In this document: in pieces, positions 35,979-45,824 of the stretch
Numbering within the stretch: position 1 is the stretch's first letter
How the letters are laid out: each line of letters begins with the position of its first letter
Assembly (NCBI GenBank): GCA_024742305.1
Contig: JANSYQ010000004.1
Location: forward strand, 1 to 64,000
Reading direction: 5' to 3'
DNA from: a bacterium
GTDB lineage: Bacteria; Bacteroidota; Bacteroidia; Flavobacteriales_D; Crocinitomicaceae
Length of the DNA: 64,000 nt
Made by a program: the position numbers and the translations under genes
Notes under the pieces: model-generated
Told to the model about the DNA's origin: nothing
Database searches by the model: none
The model's input: the letters and a program-made list of their open reading frames with translations, nothing else

Positions 35979-38900
35979 TTATTGAACTTTTACTAATGGA
36001 ATTTGAGCGCTCCCCTCTTGAAATTCAATGATAATGGTGTAAACACCAGGCTCTCCTTCAATAGCTGTAACAATTTTATCAGAATTAATGTCCAATTCCT
36101 GTACAATCCTACCAAGGTGGTCGCTCACGTGAATCGATGCAACTTCTTGAGCTTTCGGAAGAATTAGAGTAAAGGAATAATCCGTTGGATTTGGATAGAG
36201 TCTAATCCCGGCATGGGTGTATGCGGAAATACCTAAGTCGTAGCAGTAGTCAATCAAAACGGTGTCTCTTATAATACAGTTGTCGTCGTCGACTAACTCG
36301 ATTGTTACTTCGTTCAACCCTTGTTGTAAATTGCTACCTGAGAACTGATTAGTTGTTGCAGTTCCATTTAAATAGTAAGATTCTGAAACATAGAAGGAAC
36401 TATTAATAGAAAGTGACATCGAATCGTTACACCCCAACAGAATCAAGGAGTCTAAATTTGGTTTTTGAATGATGTTTTTAAATACAACAACGTTGGATGA
36501 ATTATTGCACCCGTTACTGTCAATATAAGATACCGTAAAATAGTTAGAACCGTTAGAGAGATTGTTTGCTGTGACAGTATCTGATACGTTAACCCCACCT
36601 TGTGTCCATACAGGTGAAGAGAAGTTCATTGTATCGAATTCTAAAATGACTGTTGAGTCACAGTACATGTTGTAGAAGGTCGTAATTGGAGCATCTATGG
36701 GAGGAGTGCTTATCACCTGAGATGCTGCTGAGTTTGCACAACCGTTTGAATCAATATAGGAAATGATTAAATTATTAGTTCCGAATGGTGTGTTCGTGGT
36801 ATTGAATTCATTGACGACCGAAATGCCATTCAATTCGAAATCAACACTTGAATATAAGTTAGAATCTACAGGAATAATAAGCGTATCGCTACATGTAAAG
36901 GCATAGCTACTTGCAAAATTCGAGGCAAGTGGTAATAAGACATTTATACTCACAGTATCTACATATTGACAACCATTTTGGAAACTAACCAAAAACGGGA
37001 TATCTTGGACACCAGCTGTTGAGGTGAAGAAGTCAAGAGAATCGTTTGGTATAGTTGCGTTATCCCAGTATACTTCTGCCATGCTATTGACAATTATAGT
37101 TTGCCCTGTGTTAATACACATATCTGCATTGTACATCAGATTGTAGTTTGTAGTCGGGTGTGAAAGAATGTGAACTGTATCTGCGAACGGAACTGAAAAA
37201 ATGAGTTCACAAACATTAGTGTTTGAAGGAGGATAAAGCACCAGCGGTGATAGGTCATTTTGACTGTCGCTGTTAATTAACATTCCATCTGCATAGAAAT
37301 CATAGGCAACGGAGTCTACACCTAGAGCGTTACTAAAGTAAAAAATGATTGAGTCACTCATGCAGTCGTACAATGTATCCGGTAGCTGAATGTAACTGCA
37401 TATTTGAGGGGACGCACAGTTGTCACTTAGTACAATAGATTGGGATTCCGGTATTACGTAGGTGCTTTGGTGATCGCTAATAACAAGCGTATCAGGAGTT
37501 GGATTGTTACTGTAGAATGAAGGGTCGTTATTGTTGATTAGCACTCGTAGGTTTCCGCACGATTCTACAGCGGTTTGAACTCCTAGTTTTGAGGGGCCGC
37601 CCGATGCATCGCTCTCAAAAAATCGCCCATCAATCATGGATCCATCTTGATTGAACCTAAAGATATAAACGTCCTTTGCTTGAGAGTGTTGATTTACTTG
37701 GTCATAGTTATGGATGTATCCCGATTGTTCAGGAAATTCTGCCACTTCGCCAATCATATAATGGCTATCATTATGCGTAAAAGCCATATTAGCGTGTGAC
37801 TTACCCGTTACAACTAATTCATTACTTCCTGGGATGATATCGAGATCATTTACCCAAGAAAACTTACCAATATTAATCCAGTTTTTTTGGAAAGCGCTGT
37901 CAATTTGAAATAGAATTGTAGCTCCGGAATTCGCAATGGTACTATCAAGTATAATTACAGAATTTTGACTTCCGAGAGGCGATAAATTATTATTCCAATC
38001 AGAATAAGAGTATGTTGTATTTCCTTCTATATCTGTAGCAACATTTAGGTATTGAAAGTGATCTTCCATGTGTTCAACATGAGAAGCCAGTAAAGTGAAG
38101 TCAGTAAATTGATCTGCAGTAGTATATTTGGCGGCAAAAACCCCATAGACCCCAGAGGGAAGTGTTAATTGAGAGACAGTTTGCGATTGATAATACATTT
38201 GTTGTCTATACATGCCGGTAACCAGTATTTTACCGTCGGGTAACTTTCTTAATTGAGGAGATAATTGTGCTCCCGATGAACCATTACCATTGAAGTTAAA
38301 AGCAGGAGAAGTATACAAAGAGAAGGCATTCGAAGCACCTACAGACAGACTAATATCTTGGATATTCCCTTGTGGATCAATCGTTAGAACTTGGAATGTT
38401 CCTGAAGCGCATGCCGCAAAATGTATTTGATTTCCGTCGATGAGTATATCTGTGATTCGATGGGCAGCGGTTACGTTAATGTAATCACTAAGCGGTTTTG
38501 CCCAAAGCATATTGCCAGTAGTGCCGTCTAGTTTTACGATAAAACTCATGTAGTCACTAGGCAGCATGCTATTAGTTATAAGTTCTTGATTATATGAGCT
38601 GTAAACGGAAATCCAGTAGGAGCAGTAGACATCGCCATTATAATCAACTGCAATATCCTGAATTATTATGGCTTGGTGTCCAGTGTTTGTATATTGAGTC
38701 CCTCCTCCCTTAGTCCACAGTAAAACTCCGTTCGTATCACGTTTATTAATTACATACGATGCGAGAAAACCATTTAAAAGGATTGCGTCTACAACACCTA
38801 CTTCGTAGACATTCCCTTGAGGATCGTACTGAACGTCTAAAATATTTACAAACTTATCAGAAGGGTGTGTTAGACAAGTATCCTTGATGTCAATTGGTAG

Positions 38901-40967
38901 TGGATCACAAATTCTTACATTTTCCGACCACTGTGCGTCACATCCGGGGAAAGCTTCTTCATGAAGTTCAATTGTGAAAATACCTGTTGTATCTCCAAAT
39001 ATGATAGGGACCGTATCCGTGATATTGTAAAGATTCAAACTGTTTGATGGCTCGGACCAAACGCGACTGGCTAACGGAAAGGCGTTCAGAATAGCTAAAG
39101 TATCATTGCGGTATTGTGCCTCGGATTCTAGGAAAAAAATAGCCAAATCGTGCACCGATACTACCTCACCGATTGGGATAATGAGGTTAGGGCAAGCAAT
39201 ATTATCGGTGATAGAAATCGAATACGAACTTGTGTCGTTACCATATTGATTTCCAAGACCAAAATCCCACATAGCGCCGTAGGCTGAAATTGTATCTCCC
39301 GGATTACCTGAGAAAGTTTGCATTGTGTAAGTCGATCCTCCTGAATGCCAAAGCAATTCGTAGGTATGTGTTGATACAAGGTCAGTAAATTGAAACTCTG
39401 GGTACTCACCCATGCAAACGACTGAGTCGATGGATATCAATTGATAGTCTTGTGTAAAGTCACCTAGAACATTTATAGGAATGGTCGTGGTGTCAATCGA
39501 GATACCACAATTCTGCACCTGTGTCACTATAACTGTAAATACTGTACTTTCTTCGATGTTGGGAATAGTTTGAAAAAAAGAAGTTCCAGATGATACGGGG
39601 TCTGGACCTTGAATTAATGTTGAATCCAACCAGTACTCAACAGTGGCATTCGACATATCACCGTTTACGTAAGATGCAGTCAGATTCACGTTATAACCAT
39701 AACATGGGGTCGGATTGGAGACATTTACATCGTAAGTAGGTGGAGGTGTTAAACCATTCACCGTGTAATTTACAATATTCGTTTCGCTGTTACTACCTAC
39801 CCATAGAGTTAGCTCTAAGGGATAACTTCCTCCTATAGAAGGTGCGGTGAAAGACGCGGATGCCGAATTAGAAACAATGCTTCCATCAAAGACCCACTCA
39901 ATTGAGTCCGCATAGTCGTAAGGAGTCGATATCGAAATGGTCTGTCCAAAGCAGACGGGAGCATTAGTTTCTATTTCAGCTGGTAAAAACAATGAGCTAG
40001 TTCCAGTAAAAGTAATTCGTGAAACTGCTCCTGAACTTCCAACTGCTAAGCCATAGCTGCTTCCGAACTCTACGTCATTAATCGTTGCACCTTGTAAATT
40101 TTCGGTATAGACAAACGCATTATTGCTACTCTGATCAATGTTGTAGAAATTATTTTCATCGTAAGTAAAATATTGACCGTTATTCAAGTCGAAGCACTTC
40201 TTTCGAAACGTTCCATCGTATAAGGGCGTATTGACAATTGTGCTGCTGATGACATTGTAAGATGGGTCGAGTGCAATGTAGGCGTCTTGCGTGTTGTTGG
40301 TTTGAGTAATTAGCCAGTTTCCATTTTGATTGGTTACTTGTTCATTGACTCCTCCATAAAAAGGCACAGACTGAAGAGTCCATGTGAGCCCGGCATCTGA
40401 AGAACGATAGAACCCAGCAGGTGTATTCAACAAAACGTCATTCGTAGTCGTGTTGTATTGAACCTCAATATTTTGTCCTGCAACGACAGGTACAAATGAC
40501 CAGCTTACTCCATTGTTAGTTGACCTGTACACTCCTCCTTTTGCAGCGATTATTATAGTGCCACTCACTTCAATAATTTGGCTGAATAAATTATTGCTTT
40601 GATTGGCTGTTTCCAACGTATTAGTCCAAGTCAACCCTCCGTCATTCGTTACTATTGCTTTGGATTTTAGGTTTAGAAAATCCTCTCCAATTAAGACGTA
40701 AGTTTGGTTGTCAATAATAACGGCATCTGTAAATTCGTAAACAGTCCAAGGAACTCCTTCCGTTCCCAAATCCATTTCCGTCCATGTAAACCCTTCGTCG
40801 ATAGATTTGCTCACTTGACCACCACCGATAATTGCAATATTGTTTGCCTCACTTATCTCCGAAAATGCAAATGAACCTGTAATTGATTGCGTTATATTTT
40901 GAAAATTTTGAGCACTTGTGGAAAACGAGAAAAAAAGAGTTGCAACAAGAAGAATTCGATAGATCAT
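35979..40967 (-). CDS. Giant T9SS-secreted protein with Asp-box propeller and Ig/PKD-like repeats
   Basis: This 1662-residue exported protein has a signal peptide (MIYRILLVATLFFSFSTSAQ). Residues about 30-310 hold several Asp-box/BNR-like motifs (STNNGVSWSF, SSDAGLTWTL, TNDGGLTWTN, SIDEGFTWTE), forming a Ycf48/sialidase-like beta-propeller. A long middle section has Ig/PKD-like beta repeats and a second propeller-like region with SBBP-type phrases (SYVINKRDTNGVLLWTKGGG). The C-terminus has repeated SYIDSNGC-type units and a T9SS sorting domain (RLYPNPTDYSFTLILP...). It is probably a large surface protein in adhesion or matrix binding. No catalytic residues are evident. Confidence 0.9.
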   Translation of the reverse strand: MIYRILLVATLFFSFSTSAQNFQNITQSITGSFAFSEISEANNIAIIGGGQVSKSIDEGFTWTEMDLGTEGVPWTVYEFTDAVIIDNQTYVLIGEDFLNLKSKAIVTNDGGLTWTNTLETANQSNNLFSQIIEVSGTIIIAAKGGVYRSTNNGVSWSFVPVVAGQNIEVQYNTTTNDVLLNTPAGFYRSSDAGLTWTLQSVPFYGGVNEQVTNQNGNWLITQTNNTQDAYIALDPSYNVISSTIVNTPLYDGTFRKKCFDLNNGQYFTYDENNFYNIDQSSNNAFVYTENLQGATINDVEFGSSYGLAVGSSGAVSRITFTGTSSLFLPAEIETNAPVCFGQTISISTPYDYADSIEWVFDGSIVSNSASASFTAPSIGGSYPLELTLWVGSNSETNIVNYTVNGLTPPPTYDVNVSNPTPCYGYNVNLTASYVNGDMSNATVEYWLDSTLIQGPDPVSSGTSFFQTIPNIEESTVFTVIVTQVQNCGISIDTTTIPINVLGDFTQDYQLISIDSVVCMGEYPEFQFTDLVSTHTYELLWHSGGSTYTMQTFSGNPGDTISAYGAMWDFGLGNQYGNDTSSYSISITDNIACPNLIIPIGEVVSVHDLAIFFLESEAQYRNDTLAILNAFPLASRVWSEPSNSLNLYNITDTVPIIFGDTTGIFTIELHEEAFPGCDAQWSENVRICDPLPIDIKDTCLTHPSDKFVNILDVQYDPQGNVYEVGVVDAILLNGFLASYVINKRDTNGVLLWTKGGGTQYTNTGHQAIIIQDIAVDYNGDVYCSYWISVYSSYNQELITNSMLPSDYMSFIVKLDGTTGNMLWAKPLSDYINVTAAHRITDILIDGNQIHFAACASGTFQVLTIDPQGNIQDISLSVGASNAFSLYTSPAFNFNGNGSSGAQLSPQLRKLPDGKILVTGMYRQQMYYQSQTVSQLTLPSGVYGVFAAKYTTADQFTDFTLLASHVEHMEDHFQYLNVATDIEGNTTYSYSDWNNNLSPLGSQNSVIILDSTIANSGATILFQIDSAFQKNWINIGKFSWVNDLDIIPGSNELVVTGKSHANMAFTHNDSHYMIGEVAEFPEQSGYIHNYDQVNQHSQAKDVYIFRFNQDGSMIDGRFFESDASGGPSKLGVQTAVESCGNLRVLINNNDPSFYSNNPTPDTLVISDHQSTYVIPESQSIVLSDNCASPQICSYIQLPDTLYDCMSDSIIFYFSNALGVDSVAYDFYADGMLINSDSQNDLSPLVLYPPSNTNVCELIFSVPFADTVHILSHPTTNYNLMYNADMCINTGQTIIVNSMAEVYWDNATIPNDSLDFFTSTAGVQDIPFLVSFQNGCQYVDTVSINVLLPLASNFASSYAFTCSDTLIIPVDSNLYSSVDFELNGISVVNEFNTTNTPFGTNNLIISYIDSNGCANSAASQVISTPPIDAPITTFYNMYCDSTVILEFDTMNFSSPVWTQGGVNVSDTVTANNLSNGSNYFTVSYIDSNGCNNSSNVVVFKNIIQKPNLDSLILLGCNDSMSLSINSSFYVSESYYLNGTATTNQFSGSNLQQGLNEVTIELVDDDNCIIRDTVLIDYCYDLGISAYTHAGIRLYPNPTDYSFTLILPKAQEVASIHVSDHLGRIVQELDINSDKIVTAIEGEPGVYTIIIEFQEGSAQIPLVKVQ

Positions 40968-41103
40968 ACAGAATATTAAGGTTTACTAAGTTAAGGATTC
41001 TATGTTTTACATGAAAATGAGCTAATGTTTGAGGGCAGCCAACATTTTGACTTTCCGCCGGGGTACAGCCGTATTGTTTCGTACATTTAACAAAACTATC
41101 TCT

Positions 41104-42219
41104 ATGAAAATCGGAATAATAGCGGCGTTTTTGTTCATTGTGTCGCCAACGGTATTTGCTCAAAATCTCGTTATCGATGGCGGCTTGGAGGATACGCTCA
41201 AATGTCCGCAATCCATCGGGCGCTTTTATCACTGGTCGAATACCAATGAACGGTACACAACGCATTGGCGATCTACAACGCCCGCCTCACCCGACTATCA
41301 CAATCAATGCGGGTATTCATCCTTTCAACCGAATACAGGTCGCGGATATGCTGGGTTGCTGTATTACGATCCATCGGAAGTTCGGGAATATATTACGGCG
41401 CTTTTGAGTGACACCTTGATTGCGGGTGAAAAGTACCATTTGGAGTATTACGTTGCTTTGAATGGCAATAGCACTTTAGCAGTTGATGAAGTTCAAGTAC
41501 ATTTTTCAGCGGGGGTTCCACTGAGTACAACATTTCCTCCGCCATATCCGTATGCTTTGACACCTCATTTACAAGCTGCATCGGCTCCAACGAGCACCTC
41601 GTATCAACTTATTTCGGGTTGTTACACAGCAACTGGTGGTGAGGACGCCATTACCTTTGGAAACTTTTATGATAATGCGAGCACCACTACCACCACCGTT
41701 TCATCCACTGGTTCGGTAAACTCGTACTACTTCCTAGATGATGTCAAACTGATACACTTGTACGCTAATGCCACGGGAAATGGTCCCAGCTTAGCCGCTG
41801 ACACTATTTCTGGTGCTTCTTACCAGTGGATCAATTGTGAGGGGAATACACCCATTTCCGGAGCGATAAGTGAAACCTATCAAGCAACCACTTCGGGCGA
41901 TTACGCTGTAATAGTAACGCTGGGAGAGTGCTCGGATACTTCTTCATGCGTAAATGTGGATTTTTCCTCACTGCCTGAATTGAGTGAAACGTCGGTTTCT
42001 GTATACCCAAATCCAGCTACTGAGAAACTTCAGGTTTCGTGGTCAGGTGAGGTCAATAAGATTCAACTAGTCGACTTAAGCGGTCGTATTGTATGGGAAA
42101 GTGCATCCACTTCCGGACAAAACCTTGAAATTGATGTAAGCAAATTGGCAAAGGGAGTGTATGAATTGCACTTGCTCAACGATCGTTCCTTCGTTACCAA
42201 GAAAGTGGTCAAAAAGTAA
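41104..42219 (+). CDS. T9SS-secreted protein with jelly-roll-like N-terminal domain
   Basis: The protein is 371 residues from the ATG at 41104, which opens a clear signal peptide (MKIGIIAAFLFIVSPTVFAQ); the longer frame from 41029 lacks one. The first domain (GGLEDTLKCPQSIGRFYHWSN...GRGYAGLLYY) is of a type found in Bacteroidota beside OmpA-like proteins and looks like a carbohydrate-binding sandwich. Then comes an Ig-like segment (GASYQWINCEGNTPISGA) and a T9SS sorting domain with VSVYPNPATEKLQVSW near the end. It is followed six bases later by a DoxX-like gene. Confidence 0.9.
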   Translation: MKIGIIAAFLFIVSPTVFAQNLVIDGGLEDTLKCPQSIGRFYHWSNTNERYTTHWRSTTPASPDYHNQCGYSSFQPNTGRGYAGLLYYDPSEVREYITALLSDTLIAGEKYHLEYYVALNGNSTLAVDEVQVHFSAGVPLSTTFPPPYPYALTPHLQAASAPTSTSYQLISGCYTATGGEDAITFGNFYDNASTTTTTVSSTGSVNSYYFLDDVKLIHLYANATGNGPSLAADTISGASYQWINCEGNTPISGAISETYQATTSGDYAVIVTLGECSDTSSCVNVDFSSLPELSETSVSVYPNPATEKLQVSWSGEVNKIQLVDLSGRIVWESASTSGQNLEIDVSKLAKGVYELHLLNDRSFVTKKVVKK

Positions 42220-42225
42220 GAAGTC

Positions 42226-42594
42226 ATGAAAAAAGTGCTTCCCGTTGTATTTGCGGTGATTTTGTTTGCGGGCGGTCTTGCGCACTTTCTCGTGCCGGAA
42301 TTATACAATCCACTGATTCCTGATTTTCTACCAGCACTGGCTTCAAACATTTTTGCGGGACTGTGCGAATTGGTTGTTGGACTGTTGCTAGTCATACCAA
42401 AATATCGCTCGCTCGGAGGCTTGGGCTTTGCTTTGTTGATGATCGGTTTTCTACCGCTGCACGTTTGGGAACTTTTTCGAGATGATCCAATGATACAGCC
42501 CTTTGCGGCAGCTTTGGTTGGAGCGGTAGCGCAGGTAGTTTTGATTTATCTAGGGTGGAGAATTTACTTGGTGAATAAGAAAAGTAACCGCTGA
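42226..42594 (+). CDS. DoxX-like small membrane protein
   Basis: The 122-residue protein has four predicted membrane helices. FAGGLAHFLVPELYNPLIPDFLP and a second ASNIFAGLCELVVGLLLVIP pattern resemble the DoxX/DoxD-like family. Family members have been linked to oxidative stress and thiosulfate oxidation, but a role here is not indicated. It starts six bases after the T9SS gene, so it may share a transcript. Confidence 0.85.
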   Translation: MKKVLPVVFAVILFAGGLAHFLVPELYNPLIPDFLPALASNIFAGLCELVVGLLLVIPKYRSLGGLGFALLMIGFLPLHVWELFRDDPMIQPFAAALVGAVAQVVLIYLGWRIYLVNKKSNR

Positions 42595-42656
42595 CCGTCG
42601 CGTAAAACTTGTCGATACTTTAAGTCGATTACTGCAAATTCGTGAAGTCCAAATAT

Positions 42657-43331
42657 TTAATCCTTAATCAATCTCACAGACATTCCATACAAACTATGGT
42701 CGTACCAAGTAGTTACGGAGTGATCATAAATATCAAAATGATACAAGTAAATTTGATCAATTTCAGGATTCGTTGGGGTTGAACTCCAAAACTGAGTTAA
42801 TTTTCCTACTCCGTCCCATTCACTAGAAAGGTAACCAGCAGGAATCGCATTAAAACCACTAGAGTTGGTGCCAGGTTTTTCCCAATACTCTTTGGACTGC
42901 ATTGGTCTAAGTGCTGTTTTAGAATCTCCCAAACTTTTCCAAATAGCATTCCATTCATCATCACTCGGCACGTGATACCCTTCCGGGGCAAAACCTCTTC
43001 CGTCGGTTATAGCAAATCCGTTGTAAACTATTCCGTAGGGCGAACTCTTGTCGAAATTTACATAAGCAGCGCAACCTTTCATTTTATTATTGTACACCTC
43101 CCATTCATCTACAGAGGCTGCCACGGGAATTGGATCACCGTTTCTATACGTAAGTCCATCGTAGTTCTTGTCAGTGATTTTGAAGCCAGCAATCTCAACG
43201 GTTGAAAATGAGTTGTTGGGGGATTTCTCCTTTTGCTCATTTTTTTCTCCATTTGCATCATCCTCACCAGTACTACACGAAAACAATACGATCGAAGCGA
43301 AGCAAATCAATATAAAAGGTAGCTGTTTCAT
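42657..43331 (-). CDS. FISUMP-domain lipoprotein
   Basis: A 224-residue lipoprotein: signal ends at VLFSC (Cys about 19), followed by a short charged spacer. The rest resembles the Fibrobacter succinogenes major paralogous domain: AASVDEWEVYNNKMKGCAAYVNF, then GYHVPSDDEWNAIWKSLG, then SGFNAIPAGYLSS, WSSTPTNPE and a C-terminal GMSVRLIKD. This fold is related to formylglycine-generating-type domains but usually non-catalytic and cell-surface. Located ten bases downstream of lysS on the same strand, possibly cotranscribed by read-through. Confidence 0.88.
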   Translation of the reverse strand: MKQLPFILICFASIVLFSCSTGEDDANGEKNEQKEKSPNNSFSTVEIAGFKITDKNYDGLTYRNGDPIPVAASVDEWEVYNNKMKGCAAYVNFDKSSPYGIVYNGFAITDGRGFAPEGYHVPSDDEWNAIWKSLGDSKTALRPMQSKEYWEKPGTNSSGFNAIPAGYLSSEWDGVGKLTQFWSSTPTNPEIDQIYLYHFDIYDHSVTTWYDHSLYGMSVRLIKD

Positions 43332-43340
43332 CCTATTGGC

Positions 43341-45053
43341 TTATTCAACCAAATCCACTAAAAGCGAATCCTCGGTCTTTGTTACTTTTGTCAATCCGTG
43401 CTTGGCCAAACCTTTGATGGATTTGTCCCATTGTTTGTTGGATAACCCGGCCGCTTCTTTCAAAGCGTTGAGGTCCATCGTTTTTTCTTTGGAAAGAATG
43501 TCGAAGATAATCTGCTCGTTTTCTGTCAGCTCAGGACCTTTCGCACCCCAAACTTCCGGCTTCATCTGTGGGAAGAACAATACCTCCTGAATCGCTGGGT
43601 TGTTGGTCAAGAACATGATCAAACGATCCATTCCAATCCCCAAACCAGAAGTTGGTGGCATTCCGTATTCTAGCGCACGAAGGAAATCTTGATCAATAGT
43701 TCCTGTCGCTTCATCGTCTCCTTTTTCCGCCAAACGTACTTGTTCTTCGAAGCGCTCGCGTTGATCTATAGGATCGTTCAACTCTGAATACGCATTGGCA
43801 ATCTCTTTACCACAGACCATCAACTCAAATCGTTCCGTCAGTTCCGGATTCTCTCGGTGTTCTTTACATAATGGCGACATCTCTTTTGGGTAGTCGGTGA
43901 TGAAGGTCGGCTGGATGTAATTCCCTTCACACTTCTCTCCAAAAATCTCGTCGATCAACTTTCCTTTACCCATGGTTTCATCCACGTCGATGCCCATGTC
44001 TTTGCACGCTGCAAAAAGTTCCGCTTCCGATTTTCCGTTGATGTCAAACCCGGTGAATTCCAAAATAGAATCGCGCATGGTAACACGTTTGTAAGGTGCT
44101 TTGAAGTCAATTTTATGCTCTCCGAAAGTACATTCTGTTGTACCGTTCACTTCTTTCGCACAGTGCTCCAAAAGGCTTTCCGTGAACTCCATCATCCAGT
44201 TGTAATCCTTGTAAGCAACGTAGATTTCCATCGCTGTAAACTCCGGGTTATGCGTGCGATCCATACCTTCGTTTCTGAAGTTTTTGGAGAACTCGTAGAC
44301 GCCTTCAAATCCACCAACTATCAATCGCTTCAAGTACAATTCGTTAGCGATACGCATGTACAAAGGAATATCTAACGCATTGTGGTGCGTAACAAACGGT
44401 CGCGCTGCTGCTCCACCTGCAATGGATTGCAAAACGGGAGTTTCCACTTCCATGTAGCCGGCCTCATTAAAAAAGTTTCGCATGGCAGTAAACAACTTGG
44501 TACGCTTAACGAAAATTTCTTTCACGTGTGGATTTACGGTCAAGTCAACATAGCGCTGACGGTAACGCAATTCCGGATCTGTAAAAGCATCGTGCACGTT
44601 TCCTTCGGCGTCCGTTTTTGGCAATGGAAGCGGCTTCAGGGCTTTGCTCAACAACGTAAATTCCTTCACGGAAACCGTAGTTTCACCTACTTGCGTTTTA
44701 AAAACGGTTCCTTTTACTCCGATAAAATCGCCTAGGTCCAGGAGTCGTTTGAAGACATCGTTGTAAAGAGTTTTGTCCTCACCTGGACAAATTTCGTCTC
44801 GATTGAAATACACTTGAATACGTCCCTCAGCGTCTTGCAACTCGCCAAAAGAAGCCTTTCCTTGTACCTTTCGTCGCATCAATCGCCCAGCAATCACAAC
44901 TTCTTCACCTTCCTTGAAGTTCTTCTTGATGTCGGCAGATTTATGCGTTACCGGATACAGAGCTGCGGGATACGGATTGATTCCCATAGCTCTCAGTTTG
45001 TCCAAAGTTTCGCGTCTTTGGATTTCCTGATCTGAAAGTTCTAATGCACTCAT
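43341..45053 (-). CDS. lysS: Lysyl-tRNA synthetase (class II)
   Basis: LysS charges tRNA-Lys in the cytosol. I use the ATG at 45053 ([24 protein letters not shown]), since a -7 box at 45075-45082 rules out the longer frame from 45077. The N-terminal OB-fold anticodon-binding domain includes [32 protein letters not shown]. The class II core includes motif 2 ([20 protein letters not shown]) and motif 3 ([19 protein letters not shown]). A C-terminal extension of about 75 residues after motif 3 ([28 protein letters not shown]) looks like a small helical HTH-like appendix and is common in Bacteroidota LysS. Confidence 0.97.
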   Translation of the reverse strand: MSALELSDQEIQRRETLDKLRAMGINPYPAALYPVTHKSADIKKNFKEGEEVVIAGRLMRRKVQGKASFGELQDAEGRIQVYFNRDEICPGEDKTLYNDVFKRLLDLGDFIGVKGTVFKTQVGETTVSVKEFTLLSKALKPLPLPKTDAEGNVHDAFTDPELRYRQRYVDLTVNPHVKEIFVKRTKLFTAMRNFFNEAGYMEVETPVLQSIAGGAAARPFVTHHNALDIPLYMRIANELYLKRLIVGGFEGVYEFSKNFRNEGMDRTHNPEFTAMEIYVAYKDYNWMMEFTESLLEHCAKEVNGTTECTFGEHKIDFKAPYKRVTMRDSILEFTGFDINGKSEAELFAACKDMGIDVDETMGKGKLIDEIFGEKCEGNYIQPTFITDYPKEMSPLCKEHRENPELTERFELMVCGKEIANAYSELNDPIDQRERFEEQVRLAEKGDDEATGTIDQDFLRALEYGMPPTSGLGIGMDRLIMFLTNNPAIQEVLFFPQMKPEVWGAKGPELTENEQIIFDILSKEKTMDLNALKEAAGLSNKQWDKSIKGLAKHGLTKVTKTEDSLLVDLVE

Positions 45054-45074
45054 ATCGACAATTTTTTGAAGAAG

Positions 45075-45082
45075 CAAAGATA
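45075..45082 (-). promoter_or_regulatory. -7 box for lysS
   Basis: On the minus strand TATCTTTG matches TAnnTTTG exactly, about 22 bases before the ATG at 45053. Confidence 0.5.
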
Positions 45083-45248
45083 AGGAATAAGTAATGATGA
45101 ATGTGGAATTATGAATGAGGAATTAACGCCAATATGCGTGCTGAGACGCTAGTGGTATGCAGCGCACATTGATCGGACCAGAAATGTGGATCTTTTCGAA
45201 AATGCATTTCGGCATCGTTCAATGCGCTATTGATGGTTTTATTCTAAC

Positions 45249-45256
45249 TATCTTTG
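45249..45256 (+). promoter_or_regulatory. -7 box for hemJ
   Basis: TATCTTTG matches TAnnTTTG exactly. The ATG at 45261 begins four bases later, so the transcript would start at or within the first codon (leaderless). Confidence 0.5.
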
Positions 45257-45260
45257 CAGC

Positions 45261-45809
45261 ATGTGGCTAGAGTATTACCCAACTTTTAAAGCATTGCACA
45301 TCATTTTTGTGGTGAGTTGGTTTGCGGGCTTGTTTTACATCGTACGTTTGTTCATTTATCACACGGAGGCGCAAACACGAGAAGGAGAGGCTAAAAAGAT
45401 ACTCTCGGATCAGTTTGAAATTATGGAGAAACGGCTTTGGTGGATCATCACGACGCCAGCCATGATTTTGACGATTGTAACAGCTACGTTGATGCTCATT
45501 AGTGTTCCAGCATGGCTTGAGCAAGGTTGGATGCACATCAAACTTTCCTTCGTTTTCATTTTACTGATCTATCATTTCGTTTGTCAGAAAATCATGATGG
45601 ATATGAAAAAAGGTCAATTCAAATGGAAATCGAACGGATTACGTATTTGGAATGAAGTAGCGACACTCGTTTTGGTAGCCATTGCATTCCTTGTTACCAT
45701 GCGCGGCTCATTGAATTGGATCAAAGGAACCGTTGGTTTTTTTGCCGTTGCTATTGGATTGATGATCGCGATTAAAATGTACAAAAGATCGCGCTCGAAA
45801 TCTCAGTAG
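45261..45809 (+). CDS. hemJ: Protoporphyrinogen IX oxidase, HemJ type
   Basis: HemJ oxidises protoporphyrinogen IX to protoporphyrin IX in the inner membrane, the penultimate step of heme synthesis. The 182-residue protein has about four membrane helices. The N-terminal FKALHIIFVVSWFAGLFYIVRLFIYH has the conserved His (about H13) and the ALHIIxVVSWFAGLFY signature, and a Lys-rich WMHIKLSFVFILLIYHF carries the second conserved region. It is transcribed divergently from lysS. Confidence 0.92.
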   Translation: MWLEYYPTFKALHIIFVVSWFAGLFYIVRLFIYHTEAQTREGEAKKILSDQFEIMEKRLWWIITTPAMILTIVTATLMLISVPAWLEQGWMHIKLSFVFILLIYHFVCQKIMMDMKKGQFKWKSNGLRIWNEVATLVLVAIAFLVTMRGSLNWIKGTVGFFAVAIGLMIAIKMYKRSRSKSQ

Positions 45810-45824
45810 CCGATTCAGTTCGCC

